NCBI GenBank assembly: GCA_021778815.1
Contig: JAJYBW010000256.1
Span: 1 to 5,369 of the forward strand
Source of the DNA: Acidobacteriota bacterium
GTDB taxonomy: Bacteria; Acidobacteriota; Terriglobia; Terriglobales; Acidobacteriaceae
Direction: 5' to 3'
Length of the DNA: 5,369 bases
A program made the position numbers and the translations under genes. This document shows positions 4,726 through 5,369 of this stretch, one piece after another. The notes beneath the pieces were generated by a model. That model ran no database searches and was not told where the DNA came from. It saw nothing but the letters and a program-made list of their open reading frames with translations. Position 1 is the stretch's first letter, and every line of letters begins with the position of its first letter.

Positions 4726-5369
4726 ATGACCTGGATTGTTCAAAACCTGTGGCTGGTGCCCGCATTGCCAACAGTGGCAGCCGGAATCAGCGCGTTGGCG
4801 CGACGGCGCAATCGCGTCCTGGCCGCGGCGCTCGCCATCGGCTCCATGTCTGTCTCCTTCCTGCTGTCCGTCGTCGCGTTCGCGCATGTTCTTTCTCTCA
4901 GCAATCAAGGATTGGAAACCCGCCAGGTTGTCGATTTCCGTTGGTTCCAGTTCGGCAATGAGTGGTTGAAGCTTGGCTGGATGCTCGATCCGCTGACCGC
5001 GGTCATGCTGGTCATGGTCACATTTGTCGGCCTCCTGATCTTTATCTACAGCGTCGGCTACATGGAGCACGACGAAAATTTCACCCGCTTCTTCTGCTTT
5101 CTCGCACTGTTTGCCGGGGCCATGCTCGGCGTCGTCATCTCCAACAGCCTGCTGCTGCTGTTCATGTGTTGGGAACTGGTCGGACTCACCTCCTACCTGC
5201 TGATCGGCTTCTGGTATCACAAGCCGGAAGCAGCCGCCGCGGCGAAAAAAGCCTTCATCGTCACCCGCATTGGCGATCTTGGTTTCTTCATCGGCATGGC
5301 GTGGCTCTACGCGCAGACCGGCACTTTGCTCTTTTACGATGGCGGATCCGGTTGCCTCGAACATTCTGC
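4726..5369 (+). CDS. nuoL: NADH-quinone oxidoreductase subunit L (ND5/MrpA-type antiporter subunit), 3' partial
   Basis: Large distal membrane subunit of complex I, related to Mrp Na+/H+ antiporter subunits, which moves protons and carries the long lateral helix in its (missing) C-terminal part. The first 214 residues are present; the frame is open to the right edge, and the family usually has over 600 residues. Matches: WMLDPLTAVMLVMVTFVG (85-102), LIFIYSVGYM (104-113), FTRFFCFLALFAGAMLGVVI (119-138), LLLLFMCWELVGLTSYLLIG (142-161), FWYHKPEAA and KKAFIVTRIGDLGFF (174-188). E150 in WELVGL corresponds to the essential E144 of E. coli NuoL. About six membrane helices are visible. The ATG at 4726 is the first start after an in-frame TGA (4717-4719) and gives a normal N-terminus (MTWIVQNLWLVPALP); the ribosome-binding site is weak (GAG at 4718-4720). 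Very sure. Confidence 0.96.
   Translation, partial: MTWIVQNLWLVPALPTVAAGISALARRRNRVLAAALAIGSMSVSFLLSVVAFAHVLSLSNQGLETRQVVDFRWFQFGNEWLKLGWMLDPLTAVMLVMVTFVGLLIFIYSVGYMEHDENFTRFFCFLALFAGAMLGVVISNSLLLLFMCWELVGLTSYLLIGFWYHKPEAAAAAKKAFIVTRIGDLGFFIGMAWLYAQTGTLLFYDGGSGCLEHS

Noticed and set aside
4651..5364. Long open frame on the - strand (237 residues)
   Set aside because: It lies opposite nuoL, whose + strand translation matches the ND5 family throughout. The - strand product is rich in Asp, Glu, Gln and His, typical of a frame opposite a hydrophobic membrane gene, and matches no family I know.
1..5369. A previously undescribed system or mobile element
   Set aside because: Every gene is a well-known complex I subunit, with no transposase, integrase, toxin, nuclease or unrelated gene between them, and no shift in base composition suggesting transfer.

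Overview
The window is a stretch of a respiratory complex I operon (proton-translocating NADH:quinone oxidoreductase, type I NDH-1). All seven genes lie on the + strand, in the order nuoC (5' end cut off), nuoD, nuoI, nuoH, nuoJ, nuoK, nuoL (3' end cut off). The partial nuoL runs off the right edge and is clear from its reading frame at 4726-5369. About 94% of the window is coding.

Organism: a GC-rich (roughly 58% by eye) bacterium with separate nuoC and nuoD genes, unlike the fused nuoCD of enterobacteria. From recalled family sequences, the NuoD, NuoH and NuoL wording most resembles Acidobacteriota (Terriglobia-like). This is an inference without any search and should be treated as tentative.

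Layout: 2-613 is nuoC and 610-1767 is nuoD; they overlap by ATGA and encode the two quinone-site/connecting subunits of the peripheral arm. A 117-base spacer (1768-1884) holds a nested set of inverted repeats and a short direct repeat. Next come nuoI (1885-2526; two [4Fe-4S] clusters) and nuoH (2523-3710; membrane subunit forming the quinone channel), again overlapping by ATGA. A 103-base spacer with a perfect 7-bp hairpin precedes nuoJ (3814-4314), which overlaps nuoK (4311-4622) by ATGA. A last 103-base spacer leads to nuoL (4726 onward), the antiporter-like proton-pumping subunit.

How the genes work together: electrons reach NuoI (clusters N6a/N6b) and pass to N2, held by NuoB, which is not in the window. 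Quinone is reduced in the cavity between NuoD, NuoB and NuoH. The energy is passed along the charged axis through NuoH, NuoJ and NuoK to the antiporter-like subunits, of which NuoL is one. The genes nuoE, nuoF and nuoG (NADH-oxidising module) are not between nuoD and nuoH, where many bacteria have them, and nuoI precedes nuoH. The cluster may therefore encode an 11-subunit core that uses another electron donor, or the EFG genes may lie elsewhere.

I found no mobile element, tRNA, rRNA, CRISPR array or phage gene, and no evidence of a new multi-gene system. The points worth a second look are the structured nuoD-nuoI spacer, the gene order without E/F/G, and small departures from consensus in NuoD and NuoI.
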